Below, piece by piece: positions 17,663 to 26,779 of a stretch of DNA of 64,000 bases; the stretch's first letter is position 1; the number at the start of each line of letters is the position of its first letter. The DNA comes from Paucibacter sp. Y2R2-4. GTDB lineage: Bacteria > Pseudomonadota > Gammaproteobacteria > Burkholderiales > Burkholderiaceae_C. A program made the translations under genes and the position numbers. The stretch lies in contig NZ_JAJIRO010000003.1 in assembly GCF_025717535.1 (NCBI RefSeq), positions 248,001 through 312,000 of the forward strand. Direction: 5' to 3'. The notes below the pieces were generated by a model. The model was not told the origin of the DNA and did no database searches. It saw only the letters and a program-made list of their open reading frames with translations.

Positions 17663-20521
17663 TTAAGGCTCGGCCCGCGTCTGCCCACCCGATTCTTGCT
17701 CCGGCGCCGCGCTTTTGGCGGGCGGCGCCTGCAGTGGCAGCAGCATGACAAAACAGCAGCCTGGGCCCGGCCTGGGGTCCAGATTCAGGCTGCCACCCAG
17801 CAGCGAGTTGACGATGTTGTGGCTGATGGACAGACCCAAGCCGCTGCCGCCCTGGCCAAACTTGGTGGTGAAAAAGGGCTCGAAGATGCGCGAGGCATGG
17901 CTGGCGCTGATGCCCACGCCGTCGTCTTGAAAGCGCAACTCCACGCGGCCTTCGTTCAAGAGCCTTGCACTCAAGCGCATATGCCCGTCTTTGCGTTCTC
18001 CAAAGCCGTGCAGCATGGCGTTGTTGACCAGATTGCTGATGACCTGGCCCAGGGGCCCGGGAAAACTGTTCATCACGATCCCGGCGGGGACGTCCAACTC
18101 GATGTGATGCCCGTGCTTGCGGATGGCGGCGCGCAGCGTGGCCAGCAACTGTTCGCACATGCCGGCCAATTCGAAGCCACGCCTTTGTTCGGCGGTTTGG
18201 TCCACCGCCACTTGCTTGAAGCTGGTGATCAGACGCGCGGCGGTCTCCAGGCCTTGCATGATGAGCCGAGCCATCGATTTGGCCTCGGTCAGATAGCCTT
18301 CTAACTCGCTGCGCCGCAAGGACTTGGCGGCGGCCGCCTGCTCCACCTCGCTGGTGCGTTGCTCCAGCGTGCTGGCCATCAAGAGGCTGTTGCCCAGCGG
18401 TGTATTCAACTCATGCGCAATGCCGGCGACCAAGGCGCCCAGCGCCGCCAGTTTCTCCTGCGCGATCAGCTGGGCTTGCGCTTGCTGCAAGCGCTTGTAG
18501 GCATTGGCGTTGTCCAGCGCAATCGCCAAATAGGCATTCAGCGTGCGGAAGATCATCCGCTCATGTTCGCCGTAAGCATGGGCCAGCGGCGACTGCACCG
18601 TCACCACGCCCAGCAAGCGCTCGCCGATCAACAGCGGTGCAAACAAGGCGCTGAGCGTGCGCATGGTGCCGGGCACTTGGCTGGGGTCGCTGCCATCATG
18701 CGCCAGTTGGATGGACAGCTCAGTGCGTTCAAGCGCGCAGCGTGCCGCGTTGGAGTCGGGGTCGCTCAGCTCGATGCGGTCGTGCGGCAAGGCTTGCCCA
18801 TCTTCCAGGCCGAAGATGGAATCCAGTGCCGATCCGGTTTCGTCCAGCAAATAGACCTCGAAAGCGCGCGCGTCCAGCAGCGAAGGAATATGCCGAACCA
18901 AGGCCGAGAAGATCGACGTCAAGTCCAGCTGTCGAGTCAGTTCCTGGCCGATGCGGCCCAGCAGCTCTAAGGTGTCGCTATTGCGTTGCATCAGCAGCGC
19001 TTTTTGGCGCTCGGCCTCGGCCAGTGCATGCAAATGTTCGGTTTGTGCGCGGGCGCTGTCGTTCAGATTGCGCAGCTGGATGGACGCCAGGCGATTGGCC
19101 GCCTCGGCGCTGAGCGACTGTGCCCGTGACTGAGCCGCTTCTTGGCTGGCCTCATAGGCTTGGGCATAGCGCCCCGAATCGGCGTAGGCCTGAGCGAGCG
19201 CGTGAAGCAGCTCGCTGCTGCCTTTGTAGCCGGTGATCGCGGCAGCTTGCTCGCGGGCTTGCTCCAGGTACTGCAAGGCCAAATCGGCTGCAGGGACAGG
19301 CCGACGCTGCGCAATGTGCGCCAGCAGCAGGCCGAGCTGGACGACCAAGTCAGCCGCGCCCCGTTGCTGGGCCAGCAGCAGCGCTTCTTGGGCACTCTTT
19401 TCGGCTGCGTCCAAGTCGCCGAGTTGCAAGAGTGCGTGGCCTTGCCCACGCAAAGCGCTCAGCTGAAGGTCGGCAAAGCCGCCCGCGGCTTGAATCTTGT
19501 CAAAGTAGTCGGCAGCGCGCTGAGGCTGGTTTTGGTCGAGTGCCAGCCAGCCCAAGTAGTTCAGGCTGACGCAATGGTTGCGAGTGGCGGGCCAGCGGGC
19601 AAAGCACTGCAAGGACTCATTCAATTGCTCTTGTGCCAAGTCCAATCGACCCAGCTTGCGCAGCGTCTCCCCCAGCTGCATCTGGCAGGTGCCGATGCTG
19701 AAAGACCAGGCCTGTTTGCGCGCCAGGGTCAACGCTTTCTCCATCCATTCCAGCGCTGCTTCGGGGTCATTCAGGTCATTGAAGACGCTGCCCAGATTGG
19801 CTTGAGCGGCGATCGCCTCGCGAATGCAGCCAAGTTCTATCAAGGGATCGATGACGGCCGAAAAGCGCTGGATGGCCTCACTCAGGCGGCTGGCGCGCAT
19901 GGCGCGGTAAGCGCCGTACAGATCGAGCATGGGCGCCACCCGCGGCGGCGAGTGGGTTCTCTTGCTTTCAAAATGATCGCCCCACTGGGCCTCGGCGGCA
20001 TAACGATCGATCACACCGGCATAGCGGGCTTGGCTGCACTCCAGCAAGCTTTGGCGCTCGCTGTCTCCACAGCTATGGGCCTGCTGCGCGCCGATGGTCA
20101 GCCAGTCGCTGCATTTTTGCGTGTCTCCCAAGCTGGTGGCCACTTGGGCCAGCACCCAGCAGGCATCGATGGCATTGCCGCAATCTCCGGCCTCGCGAGC
20201 CGCCTGATAAATCTGTTCCGCCAAGGCTCCGTCTTGGGCTGACTCATTGCGCAGCCGGCGCACATCGATCGCCGACAGCTGCAAACGCCAGCGCAGCGAT
20301 TGCCTGTGTTCGGCGCTGAGCTGCTGCGCCGAGATTTGCTCCAGTTCTCGCTCGGCGTGCTCGGCCACCAGCAAGGCGCGGCTGGAGTCACGTTCGCGCA
20401 GATGCCAAGCCCAATGAACCTGGGCAATCAGACCCTCGGGCCCCGCCAGACTTGTCGCTTCCTTCGCCAGGGCCTCGACCTCGGCGTTCAACTCGTACAG
20501 GGCCGGCGAGTCCTGCTTCAT
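17663..20521 (-). CDS. Soluble TPR-GAF sensor histidine kinase coupled to oxyR
   Basis: A 952-residue kinase without membrane segments. Order: helical TPR-like repeats (about 1-480), a coiled linker, a GAF-like domain (about 535-680), a HisKA-type helix with the phospho-acceptor His703 in IAHELNTPLG, and an ATPase domain with the N-box near residue 833 (SNLVNNAM), DDGVGIS and GQGGSGLGL. It has no receiver domain, and no response regulator gene is in the window. Its ATG overlaps the oxyR TGA (ATGA), so it is translationally coupled to oxyR. A paralogue of the same design is encoded at 49663-52428. The signal it senses is unknown. Confidence 0.9.
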   Translation of the reverse strand: MKQDSPALYELNAEVEALAKEATSLAGPEGLIAQVHWAWHLRERDSSRALLVAEHAERELEQISAQQLSAEHRQSLRWRLQLSAIDVRRLRNESAQDGALAEQIYQAAREAGDCGNAIDACWVLAQVATSLGDTQKCSDWLTIGAQQAHSCGDSERQSLLECSQARYAGVIDRYAAEAQWGDHFESKRTHSPPRVAPMLDLYGAYRAMRASRLSEAIQRFSAVIDPLIELGCIREAIAAQANLGSVFNDLNDPEAALEWMEKALTLARKQAWSFSIGTCQMQLGETLRKLGRLDLAQEQLNESLQCFARWPATRNHCVSLNYLGWLALDQNQPQRAADYFDKIQAAGGFADLQLSALRGQGHALLQLGDLDAAEKSAQEALLLAQQRGAADLVVQLGLLLAHIAQRRPVPAADLALQYLEQAREQAAAITGYKGSSELLHALAQAYADSGRYAQAYEASQEAAQSRAQSLSAEAANRLASIQLRNLNDSARAQTEHLHALAEAERQKALLMQRNSDTLELLGRIGQELTRQLDLTSIFSALVRHIPSLLDARAFEVYLLDETGSALDSIFGLEDGQALPHDRIELSDPDSNAARCALERTELSIQLAHDGSDPSQVPGTMRTLSALFAPLLIGERLLGVVTVQSPLAHAYGEHERMIFRTLNAYLAIALDNANAYKRLQQAQAQLIAQEKLAALGALVAGIAHELNTPLGNSLLMASTLEQRTSEVEQAAAAKSLRRSELEGYLTEAKSMARLIMQGLETAARLITSFKQVAVDQTAEQRRGFELAGMCEQLLATLRAAIRKHGHHIELDVPAGIVMNSFPGPLGQVISNLVNNAMLHGFGERKDGHMRLSARLLNEGRVELRFQDDGVGISASHASRIFEPFFTTKFGQGGSGLGLSISHNIVNSLLGGSLNLDPRPGPGCCFVMLLPLQAPPAKSAAPEQESGGQTRAEP

Positions 20522-21438
20522 GACAGCCGCTTCACCCCGGCCAGTGGGCAGTCATAGACCGCATTGCGCAGCGCTGCAATGGCCTCGTAGCGGGTGAAGG
20601 TCTTGCGCCAGGCCAAGACCACCCGGCGGCTGGGCGCCGTCCCCTTGAAGGGAATGAAGCGCAGATGGGCTTGCTCCTCCTTGGGAACGCTCAAGCTCGG
20701 CACCACGGTGACGCCAATGCCGGAGGCGACCATGTGCTTGATGGTCTCCAGCGAAGAGCCCTCAAAGCTCTTGCTGATGCCCTCGGCATTGCTGCTGAAG
20801 CGGGCGAACTCGGGGCAGACCTCCAGCACCTGGTCGCGGAAGCAATGCCCTGCACCGAGCAGCAACATCGTCTCTTGCTTCAGCTCCTCGGCGCTGACCT
20901 CGCTGCGGCTGGCAAAGGGGTGATTGGCAGGCACGGCGATCATGAAGTCTTCGTCGTACAGCGGCGCCACGGCGAGGCCGCTGTCAGGGAAGGGCTCGGC
21001 CATGATGGCGCAGTCCAGCTCGCCGGTGCGCAGCATCTCCAGCAGCTTGACGGTGAAGTTCTCCTGCAGCAGCAAAGGCATTTGCGCGTACTGCTCGATC
21101 ACGCCCTTGACCAGGGCCGGCAGCAAATAGGGGCCGATGGTGTAGATGATGCCCAGCCGCAGCGGGCCGGCCAGCGGATCTTTGCCGCGTTTGGCGATTT
21201 CTTTGATGGCGCTGGCCTGCTCGATCACCGACTGCGCCTGGCGCACGATGTCTTCGCCCAGGGCGGTGACGCTGATTTCATTGGCGCCGCGCTCGAAGAT
21301 CTTCAGGTCCAGTTCTTCTTCCAGCTTCTTGATCGCCACGCTCAAGGTGGGCTGCGAGACATGGCAGGCTTCCGCCGCGCGGCCGAAATGTCTTTCGCGG
21401 GCCGCGGCGACGATATAGCGTAGCTCGGTCAGGGTCAT
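20518..21438 (-). CDS. oxyR: OxyR, LysR-family peroxide sensor
   Basis: Redox-switched transcription factor for the peroxide response. With the ATG at 21438 the protein has 306 residues, and the two sensor cysteines fall at 199 and 208 (GHCFRDQVLEVCPEF), exactly as in E. coli OxyR. The N-terminal helix-turn-helix reads FGRAAEACHVSQPTLSVAIKKLE. GAGGAG precedes the ATG; 12 further codons upstream have no support. The likely targets katG and dps lie 5-9 kb away on the same strand. It heads a run with a histidine kinase, a DUF1203 protein and an AraC-methyltransferase, which is not the usual OxyR neighbourhood. Confidence 0.96.
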   Translation of the reverse strand: MTLTELRYIVAAARERHFGRAAEACHVSQPTLSVAIKKLEEELDLKIFERGANEISVTALGEDIVRQAQSVIEQASAIKEIAKRGKDPLAGPLRLGIIYTIGPYLLPALVKGVIEQYAQMPLLLQENFTVKLLEMLRTGELDCAIMAEPFPDSGLAVAPLYDEDFMIAVPANHPFASRSEVSAEELKQETMLLLGAGHCFRDQVLEVCPEFARFSSNAEGISKSFEGSSLETIKHMVASGIGVTVVPSLSVPKEEQAHLRFIPFKGTAPSRRVVLAWRKTFTRYEAIAALRNAVYDCPLAGVKRLS

Positions 21439-21615
21439 GCTTGGCTCCTCTAGACCCTGCATTGTGCTTGGCATTGAGGCTCGGTTTGGCTTTGAAGTTC
21501 AACTGCCCATGTTGGCGCTTGCTGCCTCCCCAAAACTTGCACGCGCACGCCGGTGGCCAAGGTCGCTAGCAAAGACATGCCTCGAACCATGGAGCAGGAA
21601 TGGATGCGGCGCTTT

Positions 21616-22557
21616 TCAGTCTTCGGTCAGTGATTCAATGACCGTGGTTTTGCGGCGATTGCGGCCTTTGAACAGGTAAAGGTCTCGGCCTGCGTCGCTT
21701 TGGGCAGGCAAGTCGGCCGAGTCCAGTTGCAACTCGTCGCCGAAGACGCCGCAGATGTCCACCCGCGCGCCCCGGTGCAAGACCACCCGCGAGGGGCCCT
21801 CGTCTACCTCCAGGTCGAACACGTCGCGGTCCGCATCCACGCCGTCTCTTTCTCCCCGGCGCGTCATGCGAACACGCAAGGCTTCGGTGATGTCGATACG
21901 GCTGCTGCTGATGTTCAAGGCGTCTTCGGCCGGGTTGCGAATCACGAGTTTGCGCAGTTGAATTTCGGAGTTATGCAGATCCAGGGCGTCGTCTCCAGCC
22001 CCGAGGATATGTAGCGCCTCGATGTGCCATTCCGTCAGGCCCACGCCCATCAGTGACACGGCATCCAGGTCATCGAGCCTCTTGCGCGTGTCGTGATGGA
22101 ACTGCCGGGTGCTGGGGCGAGCGTCCATGCGGCCCAGATAGCGTGCACTGAGCGCTCGGGCGTGGAAAGATGAAGGCACTGAGCCTGGCTTCGTCAGCAG
22201 TCGCATGCCGTCTTTGCTGGCGCCGAGGTGCGTACCGAAGAACCAAACGCCACCATTGTCTGGGTGGGTTTCAGCACGTCCGTCCCTTCCGCAGCCGAAC
22301 AAGGTCCATCGACGGGACATCAGCTGCGAGCCGGCATCAAATACCAGGGCGGCGCGTTCCAGCCTGCGCCCGGGAACCCTTCCATTGAGGATACCCAAAC
22401 GCGCGCCGTCCTCCACGTCCAGGGTGACGCCTGCTTTGACATGGACCTGGCCGCTGATGATGTAGAGCCTGTCCTTGCATAAGCGGCGGTCCTTGTGGAT
22501 GTCGCTGCGAATGTAGATCGGCCGTTGGTCGCTATTCCCTGCGAGTGCGGAGCTCAC
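21616..22557 (-). CDS. Hypothetical protein with beta-helix-like features
   Basis: A 313-residue protein I do not recognise. It has a central run of short beta strands with the repeated motif GDDALDLHNS ... EDALNISSS, the kind of asparagine/aspartate-lined turn seen in right-handed parallel beta-helices. No signal peptide or membrane segment is visible. The start is a GTG at 22557 that overlaps the TGA of the upstream TAXI gene by 4 bases (GTGA), so the two are coupled. It is the last gene of a four-gene set, and oxyR begins 178 bases further on. It could bind or modify a polysaccharide or act as a structural partner; none of this is shown. Confidence 0.65.
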   Translation of the reverse strand: MSSALAGNSDQRPIYIRSDIHKDRRLCKDRLYIISGQVHVKAGVTLDVEDGARLGILNGRVPGRRLERAALVFDAGSQLMSRRWTLFGCGRDGRAETHPDNGGVWFFGTHLGASKDGMRLLTKPGSVPSSFHARALSARYLGRMDARPSTRQFHHDTRKRLDDLDAVSLMGVGLTEWHIEALHILGAGDDALDLHNSEIQLRKLVIRNPAEDALNISSSRIDITEALRVRMTRRGERDGVDADRDVFDLEVDEGPSRVVLHRGARVDICGVFGDELQLDSADLPAQSDAGRDLYLFKGRNRRKTTVIESLTED

Positions 22558-23960
22558 GTGGCAGGTTCCAGCTTGGGCAGGACGGCCGCTTGGCGCTGGA
22601 GGGCGAGGTTGCGGATCTCCTGGATCATGCGACGCAGGCCAAAGTAGCGGTGAATGAGGTCGTCCTCCACCCAGGTTTCGAGCACCTGCGCGAGCATCTC
22701 GTCGAGTTGCTCAATGATGACTTGGGCATCTGCCGGCGTTTCGATCTTGTCCAACTCATGCTCCAGGTCGCGCAGGTCCTGCCAGTAGTCATACAGCAGC
22801 TTGTTGGACGGGTACTGCCGCAGCGACAGTATTTGCAGGAACAAGGGCCAACCCACCACCAGAACGGCCAGCACGATGCCCCAGGTGCTGTCAAAAAGGG
22901 TGGCCCAGGTATTCGGCAGGTACTTGAATACGGTGGGCAGCCCGCCGTCAAAGTAGCGCGCGCCAACCGGGCTGAGCGCGACGTTGCGGTCAACGTATTC
23001 CGGGAAATGGTTCGGCTTGGAGAAGAACTCGGTGCGATCCTGGCTAATGCTCTCAGCGGCCCGCAGGAACAGCCATTGCAAGGCCGGATGGGTATCGGCC
23101 TCCACAACCAGCGTGACCGTGGATGCAAGCAAGCTCAAGTCCTTGGGTGGGAAGACATCCTTCAGGTCAATGGCGCCTCGGGGGATGGTGACCATCTCGA
23201 GTGCAGGCATTTTCTTCAGGTAGGCGGGTGCGAGTGCGAATTCGACAATTTGGCGGTCCTGCACCCGGAGCAGGCGCTGCACATTGGGAGAGTCAATGCC
23301 GTCCACGATGAGGACCGCATCAAGTTCGCCTTTCTCAAAGCGTGTTGCAGCCTCCTCATGGCTGATCTCATAGGTCTGGGGCCCGGGTGTGAGTGTTTGC
23401 CCGTGCAGCGCCAGCATGCGGTTCAGGAACATACGGGTGTTGGTGCCATCCATGCCCACCGCCATGCGGCGCTTGAGCAGATCTCCCAGGGGGTTCGCGG
23501 CATCAGGTGCCTTGCCCCGGTAGACCAGCCACACGGGGGAGTACTTCAAGCTCCCCAGGGAAACCATCTTGGGGTATTGACCCAGCTCCGCAGCCCCTGC
23601 GGTCAGGAAACTGGCATTGACCCGCGAATCGTCATCGTTCAGGTCCTTCAGTCCCTGGCTCAAGCCGGCTGTCTCGATAAGCTCTAACTCGACACCATGC
23701 AGCTTGAAATAGGCCGCAAACTTCTCCGCCAGCAGGTGGTAGGACGATCCAGGCTGTCCGGTTGCCAAATAGGCTTTGGCGGGCGGTAGCGGGTCCACAT
23801 GGATCACGATAGCCACCAGCAGCGCCAAGCCCACGGGGATGTAGATGCCAAAGTATTGGACGATGCGCCACCAGCCCTGCAACTCGCGGCGGAAGTCCTG
23901 CCTGAAGTAGTCCAGAAAGTCGGGCCAGAGCTTGTCGGTGTTTCGGCGGTGTACAGCCAT
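22554..23960 (-). CDS. Membrane-tethered TAXI-family TRAP-type solute-binding protein
   Basis: A 468-residue protein. A membrane segment at about residues 34-54 is followed by a TAXI-type binding domain starting LATGQPGSSYHLLAEKFA, then a second membrane segment (WGIVLAVLVVGWPLFLQIL) and a helical cytosolic tail of about 100 residues with many Glu/Leu, possibly a coiled coil. Ordinary TRAP binding proteins are free in the periplasm; this one is anchored at both ends. No TRAP permease is encoded nearby, so it may sense a ligand and not import it. The ATG at 23960 comes 11 bases after the esterase stop; an ATG-like start at 24011 would overlap that gene. Confidence 0.8.
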   Translation of the reverse strand: MAVHRRNTDKLWPDFLDYFRQDFRRELQGWWRIVQYFGIYIPVGLALLVAIVIHVDPLPPAKAYLATGQPGSSYHLLAEKFAAYFKLHGVELELIETAGLSQGLKDLNDDDSRVNASFLTAGAAELGQYPKMVSLGSLKYSPVWLVYRGKAPDAANPLGDLLKRRMAVGMDGTNTRMFLNRMLALHGQTLTPGPQTYEISHEEAATRFEKGELDAVLIVDGIDSPNVQRLLRVQDRQIVEFALAPAYLKKMPALEMVTIPRGAIDLKDVFPPKDLSLLASTVTLVVEADTHPALQWLFLRAAESISQDRTEFFSKPNHFPEYVDRNVALSPVGARYFDGGLPTVFKYLPNTWATLFDSTWGIVLAVLVVGWPLFLQILSLRQYPSNKLLYDYWQDLRDLEHELDKIETPADAQVIIEQLDEMLAQVLETWVEDDLIHRYFGLRRMIQEIRNLALQRQAAVLPKLEPAT

Positions 23961-23971
23961 GGTCTTTTGCC

Positions 23972-25717
23972 TCAGGGCAGCTGAAAGTGTCGCTGCCAGA
24001 AGGCGCTGCATTGGTGCTGTTTGTCCGCGTCATAAGCGCCAGAGGCGCCAGGGACCAGCAGCATCACGCTGGAGGGGCCAGCGTAGGCAGGCCATGCCGG
24101 CAGGCCGGCCCGGTTAGGGTTGCCTGTACGCACGAACTGCGCCCATTGCGCCACCATTTGGTCGGCCAGTTTCGCGGACTGCGGCGACAGCTCAGGCGCA
24201 TCGATTTTTTGTGTATTCGACAGCTTGGGGAACAAGTAGTTGAGTTCGGTCGAATGCACCGAGCCCATCACAAAGTCAGGGTAGGGCTGTGAGATGCCCA
24301 CGCCCAGCACCGGTGCGCTTTCGTCGGCGAATTCAAACTGGTAGAGGGGAAGCTTCTTGCCACTTGCTGCGAAATAGCGCCGCAGTGCATCGGCCGTGTG
24401 CAGGTACAGGCAGTTGTTGATGCCGATGCCCGGGGTGTAGTCGGAGAGCAGTCGCGCCAGGGTTTGCGCTAGCTCACCCTCCTGGGTCCAACCTCGGCTG
24501 GGGGTGTACTGCTTCTGGATGGTTTCCACCTTTTCAGCACCGTAAAAGTGCTTCAACCAGGCGGGAAAGTGGGCCGCGTCGAGTGCCATGCCCTTGCCAG
24601 CCTTTGCCGCCTGCCAGAAATAGCCCACATACAAACCTACCTCGTGCCGAGTGCCGCCCAGCATCAAAGGAATTTGCAGAAACTGCTGTTGCTCGATGGC
24701 TTGTCGCACGCTCCGGGGCAGGGTGGCGTTAGGTTGTTCGGGCGTTCCGGTCACGGGCGCAAAAGGGATGAAGTCTTCCGGGTGCTGCTGGGCGTATTCG
24801 CCTTGCTTTTCCAGAATAGCTTCCACAGGCTGCGCGCGAAGGCATTGGGCGATTTCGCTGTCCGAGCCTTTGCAGCCCAGTGCTGCCGCCAAGCTCTGTC
24901 CCACGACCTGGGCTTCTGTCACGGTTTTCATCGGCTGAAGGCAGCCGGCACTTTGCACGATGGCCTGCTGGAACAGGCCCTTGACCTTGTCGCCGCTGGC
25001 CAGGTGCATGCATACCGAGCCTGCACCGGCCGACTCGCCGGCTATCGTGACTTTGCGGGGGTCGCCGCCAAAGGCCGCGATATTGCGCTGCACCCAGGCC
25101 ATGGCCATGCGCTGGTCTTCCAGACCGTAATTGCCGTTGTGGTGCGCCCCGTCTTCCAGCGCCGCGTGGGGCATGAAGCTAAAGGCACCGAGACGGTAGT
25201 TCACCGACACGACCACCACATTGCCCTGCGCAGCCAACTTGTCCAGGCGGTACAGATTGGAAGAGCCGCCCACAAATGCACCGCCGTGAATCCAGAAGAG
25301 AACCGGTAACTTCTGGCCCGGTTTGATTTGTCGCGGCACGCTGACGTTGAGGCTCAGGCAATCCTCCTGCGTGCTGCCTTCTGTCAGATTGAAGCGCGCT
25401 TGTTGCGGACAGGCCGGGCCGAAAGCGGCGCCATCGCGCACGCCGGTCCACGCCGCCGGAGCCTGGGGCAAGGCCCAGCGCAGCGTTCCGACCGGTGGGG
25501 CTGCATACGGGATGCCTCGGTATTCAAAAGCGCCATGGCGCTCGGCGCCACGGACTGCACCTGTTTCCGTGTTGACGACCGACCCATTCGCATGGGCCAA
25601 GCCCGATGCCAAGAATGCGACAGCGATGGCACCCTGTGCGATGTGTTTTGGTTTGGTGCGTGCAAGCTTTGAGTGTTGGAGCGCATTGAAGCGGCCACAA
25701 TTTCCGAGTGCAAGCAT
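23972..25717 (-). CDS. Exported type-B carboxylesterase
   Basis: An alpha/beta hydrolase of the carboxylesterase/cholinesterase family, 581 residues. Signatures visible: EDCLSLNV (type-B signature 2), WIHGGAFVGG (oxyanion hole), AGESAGAGS (catalytic Ser) and GSVHSTELNYLFP (catalytic His). A hydrophobic stretch (IAQGAIAVAFLASGLAHA) after about 25 residues looks like a signal peptide with a long N-terminal part, so the enzyme probably works in the periplasm or outside. Its ATG overlaps the TGA of the lipoprotein gene by one base (TGATG). Partners in the same set are a lipoprotein, a TAXI-type protein and a beta-helix-like protein. The natural ester is unknown. Confidence 0.9.
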   Translation of the reverse strand: MLALGNCGRFNALQHSKLARTKPKHIAQGAIAVAFLASGLAHANGSVVNTETGAVRGAERHGAFEYRGIPYAAPPVGTLRWALPQAPAAWTGVRDGAAFGPACPQQARFNLTEGSTQEDCLSLNVSVPRQIKPGQKLPVLFWIHGGAFVGGSSNLYRLDKLAAQGNVVVVSVNYRLGAFSFMPHAALEDGAHHNGNYGLEDQRMAMAWVQRNIAAFGGDPRKVTIAGESAGAGSVCMHLASGDKVKGLFQQAIVQSAGCLQPMKTVTEAQVVGQSLAAALGCKGSDSEIAQCLRAQPVEAILEKQGEYAQQHPEDFIPFAPVTGTPEQPNATLPRSVRQAIEQQQFLQIPLMLGGTRHEVGLYVGYFWQAAKAGKGMALDAAHFPAWLKHFYGAEKVETIQKQYTPSRGWTQEGELAQTLARLLSDYTPGIGINNCLYLHTADALRRYFAASGKKLPLYQFEFADESAPVLGVGISQPYPDFVMGSVHSTELNYLFPKLSNTQKIDAPELSPQSAKLADQMVAQWAQFVRTGNPNRAGLPAWPAYAGPSSVMLLVPGASGAYDADKQHQCSAFWQRHFQLP

Positions 25718-26379
25718 CACTTCACATCCTCCAAAACAATCGCGTGACCGAGGGTCCCGCCTGACACCGAATAACACTCCAATCGCCCACGCGCCTGACG
25801 CAGCTGGCCATTGCTCGCGGTGTAGGTAAATACGGGTGAGGTCGTGTTGCACACTTCCGGAATCTGGGCGGAAATACTGCTGCGATCCGCAGAACCCCAG
25901 GCCCAACCTTGCCAATCCTGCTTCACAAGCAAACTGCAGGGTGCGCGCGAAAGGGTGAGAACAGAAAAGCAGTTGAAAACGGTATCAAACGAGATGGAGG
26001 TAGACGGTGCAGCGCCACGCGTTCTATCGGTGATGAAATCAAGTCGGAATGGCGCATGGCTTTTCGCCTTTGGCCAAAAATACGCGTGCCTGTGATCTCC
26101 ATTGGAGAACAGCAGAATGTCTTGAAAGCCTTTGGGGGGACTTGAGTCCGGTCTGCCGATCTGATCACCGGTCAACCACTCACGCGAATCCACATCCGCA
26201 ACCTTCACCAGAACCAGCGCGTCAAGCTCATTCCGAATGCCGAATGGCAAATTGGGTCCGAAGCTCCCAACGATTTGCTCTTCATCCTGGACCGCATCAC
26301 CGGCCCCACCACAAGCCGCCAAAATCGAGATCGTCACCCCAACAGCAGTGACAGCAGCGAGCATCTTCAAACGCTTCAT
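25717..26379 (-). CDS. Hypothetical lipoprotein, first gene of the esterase set
   Basis: A 220-residue lipoprotein with a clean lipobox, ILAAC, at about residues 19-23, followed by a Gly-rich linker. The mature part has several Trp and Cys residues (FNCFSVL, APCSLL, PEVCNTT, RLECYSV), perhaps two disulfides. I do not recognise the family. The DNA is visibly less GC-rich than most of the window. Its stop overlaps the esterase start. About 400 bases without a convincing gene lie upstream, likely holding the promoter for the four-gene set. Confidence in a real gene is good; confidence in any function is nil. Confidence 0.75.
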   Translation of the reverse strand: MKRLKMLAAVTAVGVTISILAACGGAGDAVQDEEQIVGSFGPNLPFGIRNELDALVLVKVADVDSREWLTGDQIGRPDSSPPKGFQDILLFSNGDHRHAYFWPKAKSHAPFRLDFITDRTRGAAPSTSISFDTVFNCFSVLTLSRAPCSLLVKQDWQGWAWGSADRSSISAQIPEVCNTTSPVFTYTASNGQLRQARGRLECYSVSGGTLGHAIVLEDVK

Positions 26380-26779
26380 ATCCCAGACCTTTCAAGAGAT
26401 CCATGGCCATGGTTCCACGCCCAAACTCTCAACGGATAGGAGACTCAACCGCCTCAAAGCAAGTATGTCGCACCAAGAACGGTTGACTGATCCAGATTTC
26501 CCTTTGGCAAGATTCGCTGTGCATGGCTGAGACGCCGGGCGTGCCGCCAGTATCAACGCTTGACGCTCGTTTGGGCCAATTTTTGATGTGGGCGGCCATT
26601 CACTGCACACTCAATCTCAATGTCTCCCACAGCGAAGACTTTGGCCGACTCTCCGACCCGTTGACAGTCACCAAGAAAGACGCTGCTTGAACGGGTCATC
26701 AGAAAGGACCTAAGCCGCCTCACGGACATCCCAGAGCGGCGGGCCGCGCGCCGGCGCTCAAAGTGAAGAAACGCGAGGC
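26380..26779. other. 400-base gap, probable promoter region with one doubtful short frame
   Basis: This stretch between the lipoprotein start and the end of the subtilase gene is less GC-rich than its flanks. It probably carries the promoter for the four-gene esterase set and the end of the protease transcript. One minus-strand frame, 26553-26729 (58 codons), contains IEIECAVNGRPHQKL near its end, which faintly recalls the C-terminus of HTTM/gamma-carboxylase-like proteins, but it has no ribosome-binding site. It could be a decayed remnant. I see no repeat or hairpin of note. Confidence 0.35.
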
